This document shows, piece by piece, positions 4,064 through 5,396 of a stretch of DNA of 5,396 nucleotides; position 1 is the stretch's first letter, and each line of letters starts with the position of its first letter. The DNA lies in the NCBI GenBank assembly GCA_022565015.1, contig JADFKI010000246.1, positions 1 through 5,396 of the forward strand. Reading direction: 5' to 3'. Source of the DNA: Chloroflexota bacterium (GTDB taxonomy: Bacteria > Chloroflexota > Dehalococcoidia > Lucifugimonadales > JADFKI01). Below the pieces are notes generated by a model. The model was not told the DNA's origin. It made no database searches and saw nothing but the letters and a program-made list of their open reading frames with translations. The position numbers and the translations under genes are program-made.

Positions 4064-5170
4064 TTATTCGACCGCCATTTTGTCCAGGGCGTCCTCGTCG
4101 AACTCGATTCCGAAGCCGGGCTTGTCCGGCAGGACCATCATACCGTCCTCGACCCTGGGCGGCTCTTTGAACATCGGATAGGCCCAGGGCATGAGTTCCA
4201 CCGTCATGCCGTTGGGGATGGCCGCGATGCCGTGCACCAGAAACTCGGGCGCGAGGTGGCTGACGACGGGCATGTTGTACGCCTCGGCCATATGCGCCAC
4301 CTTCATCCAGCCCGTGATGCCTCCGGCGCGCAGCAGGTCCACCATGACGATGTCTATCGACCTGTGCTCCAGCATGTGCCGGAAGGGCGCGATGCCGTAG
4401 TGGTATTCGCCGGCGGCGATGGGCGTGTCCAGGGCGTCCGCGATTCGCGCCAGTCCCTGGTAGTCCTGGTGGTGGACCGGGTCCTCCAGCCAGAACAGGC
4501 CGTAGCTAGCGAGCTCCCTGCCGATTGTTATGGAGGTGTTGACGTCCCAGCCCTGGTTGATATCGACCATCAAGTCGATGTCCGGACCGACCGCCTCCCG
4601 CAGCGCCTGCGCTCGAGCCAGCTCCTTGGCGGCGGTGTCCTCAGCCCCCATGCGGAACTTCATTGACTTGAAGCCCTGTTCCACGAGCTCGATGCCGGAC
4701 TCTCTGAGCTCGTCCAGGCTATAGGGACGCCACAGCTTGCCGCTGTAGTAGGTTTTCACGCGGTCCCTGTGGCCTCCCAGCAGCTTGTAAACCGGCTGGC
4801 CAAGCGCCTTGCCTTTTATGTCCCAGACGGCGACATCGATGGCCGATATTGACCGCGTCACCAGTCCGGCGGGCGCGCCAGAACCTCCCAGCGCGAAGAG
4901 TTTGGCGCTAATCGCCTCGTTGTTCATGGGGTCTTCGCCTATCGTCTGCTCCGCCAGCGCGTCCATGGCCGACTTCAACGCCTTGACCATGAGGCTGCTG
5001 ACGAATCCGCCGTACCCTATGCCCTCGACGCCCTCGTCCGTCGTCAACCGAAGCGTTACGAAATTGGAGGCCAGCGAATCGACGCCTTCACCCAGCGGCC
5101 CTCGCTCCCTGGGAACGCTTACTACTCTTGTTTTGAATCCGTTAATCCTCATATCAGCGATTGCCCTCAT
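4064..5170 (-). CDS. Mandelate racemase/muconate lactonizing enzyme family protein (enolase superfamily)
   Basis: A complete 368-residue cytosolic protein with the N-terminal capping domain (about 1-135) and the C-terminal barrel (about 140-350). The superfamily abstracts a proton next to a carboxylate with Mg2+ bound; members are often sugar-acid dehydratases or racemases. Visible Mg ligands are D203 (VDINQGW), E229 (WLEDP) and E255 (AAGEYHYG). A His-Asp dyad is present: D278 (VDLLRAGGIT) and H305 (VVSHLAPEF), with E325 (VELMPW) matching the acid of the MR subgroup. The KxK motif reads K171-F-R173, so the second lysine is replaced by Arg; with the dyad intact this favours a His-dependent MR-type dehydratase or racemase. 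The substrate is unknown. Start: ATG at 5170 has a weak AGGA only four bases upstream; ATG at 5152 (MRINGFKTRVV) matches the usual family start better and has GAGGG 12 bases upstream. Either is possible. The gene stands alone, convergent with GNAT. Expansion of this family is known in SAR202 Chloroflexota. Confidence 0.9.
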   Translation of the reverse strand: MRAIADMRINGFKTRVVSVPRERGPLGEGVDSLASNFVTLRLTTDEGVEGIGYGGFVSSLMVKALKSAMDALAEQTIGEDPMNNEAISAKLFALGGSGAPAGLVTRSISAIDVAVWDIKGKALGQPVYKLLGGHRDRVKTYYSGKLWRPYSLDELRESGIELVEQGFKSMKFRMGAEDTAAKELARAQALREAVGPDIDLMVDINQGWDVNTSITIGRELASYGLFWLEDPVHHQDYQGLARIADALDTPIAAGEYHYGIAPFRHMLEHRSIDIVMVDLLRAGGITGWMKVAHMAEAYNMPVVSHLAPEFLVHGIAAIPNGMTVELMPWAYPMFKEPPRVEDGMMVLPDKPGFGIEFDEDALDKMAVE

Positions 5171-5219
5171 ACAGTCCTATTTGCAGCCTATAAGCTGTCC
5201 GGCGAGATTTCCAGCGCTT

Positions 5220-5253
5220 AGACGAGTTTCCGAACTATTTCCCGGACTCGTCT
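5220..5253. other. Stem-loop A upstream of the MR/MLE gene
   Basis: AGACGAGT (5220-5227) and ACTCGTCT (5246-5253) form a perfect 8-bp stem. CCG (5230-5232) and CGG (5243-5245) extend it by three pairs after a two-base bulge, closing a 10-base loop. It lies 50 bases upstream of the MR/MLE start (minus strand) and about 90 bases before a rightward ribosome binding site. It could be an operator, part of an mRNA leader in either direction, or a terminator without a T-run. I match it to no known riboswitch. Confidence 0.4.
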
Positions 5254-5264
5254 GCGCCGCATAG

Positions 5265-5317
5265 CTTAGCAGCGGGGCCTGTATTAGACCAGTCCGGGCC
5301 GACAAACCCCTGCTAAG
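5265..5317. other. Stem-loop B, tandem with stem-loop A
   Basis: CTTAGCA (5265-5271) pairs with TGCTAAG (5311-5317) and GGGG (5274-5277) with CCCC (5307-5310). This gives 11 bp interrupted by a GC bulge, around a 29-base loop. It ends 13 bases before the AAGGAGG sequence at 5331. Two long stems in a row before a ribosome binding site is a layout seen in structured leaders, but I do not recognise a class and cannot show conservation. Confidence 0.35.
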
Positions 5318-5330
5318 TAACTATCTCAAA

Positions 5331-5345
5331 AAGGAGGACGCTTTG
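5331..5345 (+). promoter_or_regulatory. Strong Shine-Dalgarno-like sequence with a possible TTG start
   Basis: AAGGAGG (5331-5337) is a near-ideal Shine-Dalgarno sequence. Five bases later there is a TTG (5343-5345) that opens a frame to the window end (17 codons, rich in Pro, Gly and Phe). This might be the beginning of a gene running off the right edge, divergent from MR/MLE. The downstream sequence is so rich in C and G runs that the frame cannot be trusted, so I do not call a CDS. Confidence 0.25.
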
Positions 5346-5396
5346 TTCCCTCCCGCCCCACCCCTTGGGGGTTTTTTCCTTGGGGGCCATCCCCCC

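Noticed and set aside
4232..5264. Plus-strand open frames opposite the MR/MLE gene
   Set aside because: They are antisense to a gene with clear catalytic motifs and lack ribosome binding sites and family features.
5254..5317. tRNA or tmRNA-like gene
   Set aside because: No T-loop consensus, acceptor stem or plausible anticodon arm fits the hairpin; the loop is 29 bases of unstructured sequence.
5360..5377. Rho-independent terminator formed by CCCC/GGGG followed by six T
   Set aside because: The loop would be two bases or the stem only four pairs, and the sequence lies in a suspect low-complexity contig end with no gene running into it.

Overview
The window looks like a piece of a bacterial chromosome with moderately high G+C. 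It is probably a metagenomic or draft contig, because it starts inside a gene and ends in homopolymer-rich sequence. The gene mix (a sugar-acid dehydratase-like enolase-superfamily enzyme, an RbsK-type kinase, a PEP synthase-like protein and small hairpin repeats between genes) would suit a Chloroflexota (Dehalococcoidia/SAR202-like) genome. That placement is inference from style and gene content; no marker gene in the window proves it. All identified genes are ordinary metabolic or housekeeping families. I see no defence, secretion, phage or biosynthetic cluster.

Left part, minus strand (1-2208). A Cof-type HAD phosphatase (2208 to 1399) and a ribokinase (1399 to 455) form a tight pair: the stop of the first and the GTG start of the second share one base. 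A short hairpin followed by a T-run overlaps the ribokinase stop and probably ends that transcript. After a 120-base gap comes the N-terminus of a PEP synthase/pyruvate phosphate dikinase-like protein, cut by the window edge just before the motif expected next in this family. Together these suggest sugar uptake or salvage feeding central carbon metabolism.

Middle, plus strand (2209-3703). A divergent intergenic region leads into a possible 30-residue single-pass membrane microprotein (2281-2373), then a complete Nudix hydrolase (2414-2875), then a GNAT acetyltransferase (3119-3703) that is visibly more AT-rich than its neighbours.

Repeats (2873-4013). Three related palindromic elements share the same ends (TAGCCTTCCCC and CCGTGAA followed by a G-rich GGGAAGGGA) but have interiors of different length. 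The first two continue into a further ~100 bases of diverged but colinear sequence, so the GNAT gene lies between two imperfect direct repeats of about 180-230 bp. The third copy is a minimal hairpin followed by a T-run and can act as a terminator. The first copy supplies the Nudix stop codon. This is the least ordinary part of the window.

Right part (4064-5396). A complete mandelate racemase/muconate lactonizing enzyme-family protein lies on the minus strand. Upstream of it are two tandem stem-loops, then a strong Shine-Dalgarno-like sequence pointing rightward and a low-complexity C/G/T-rich end that may be a poor-quality contig end.
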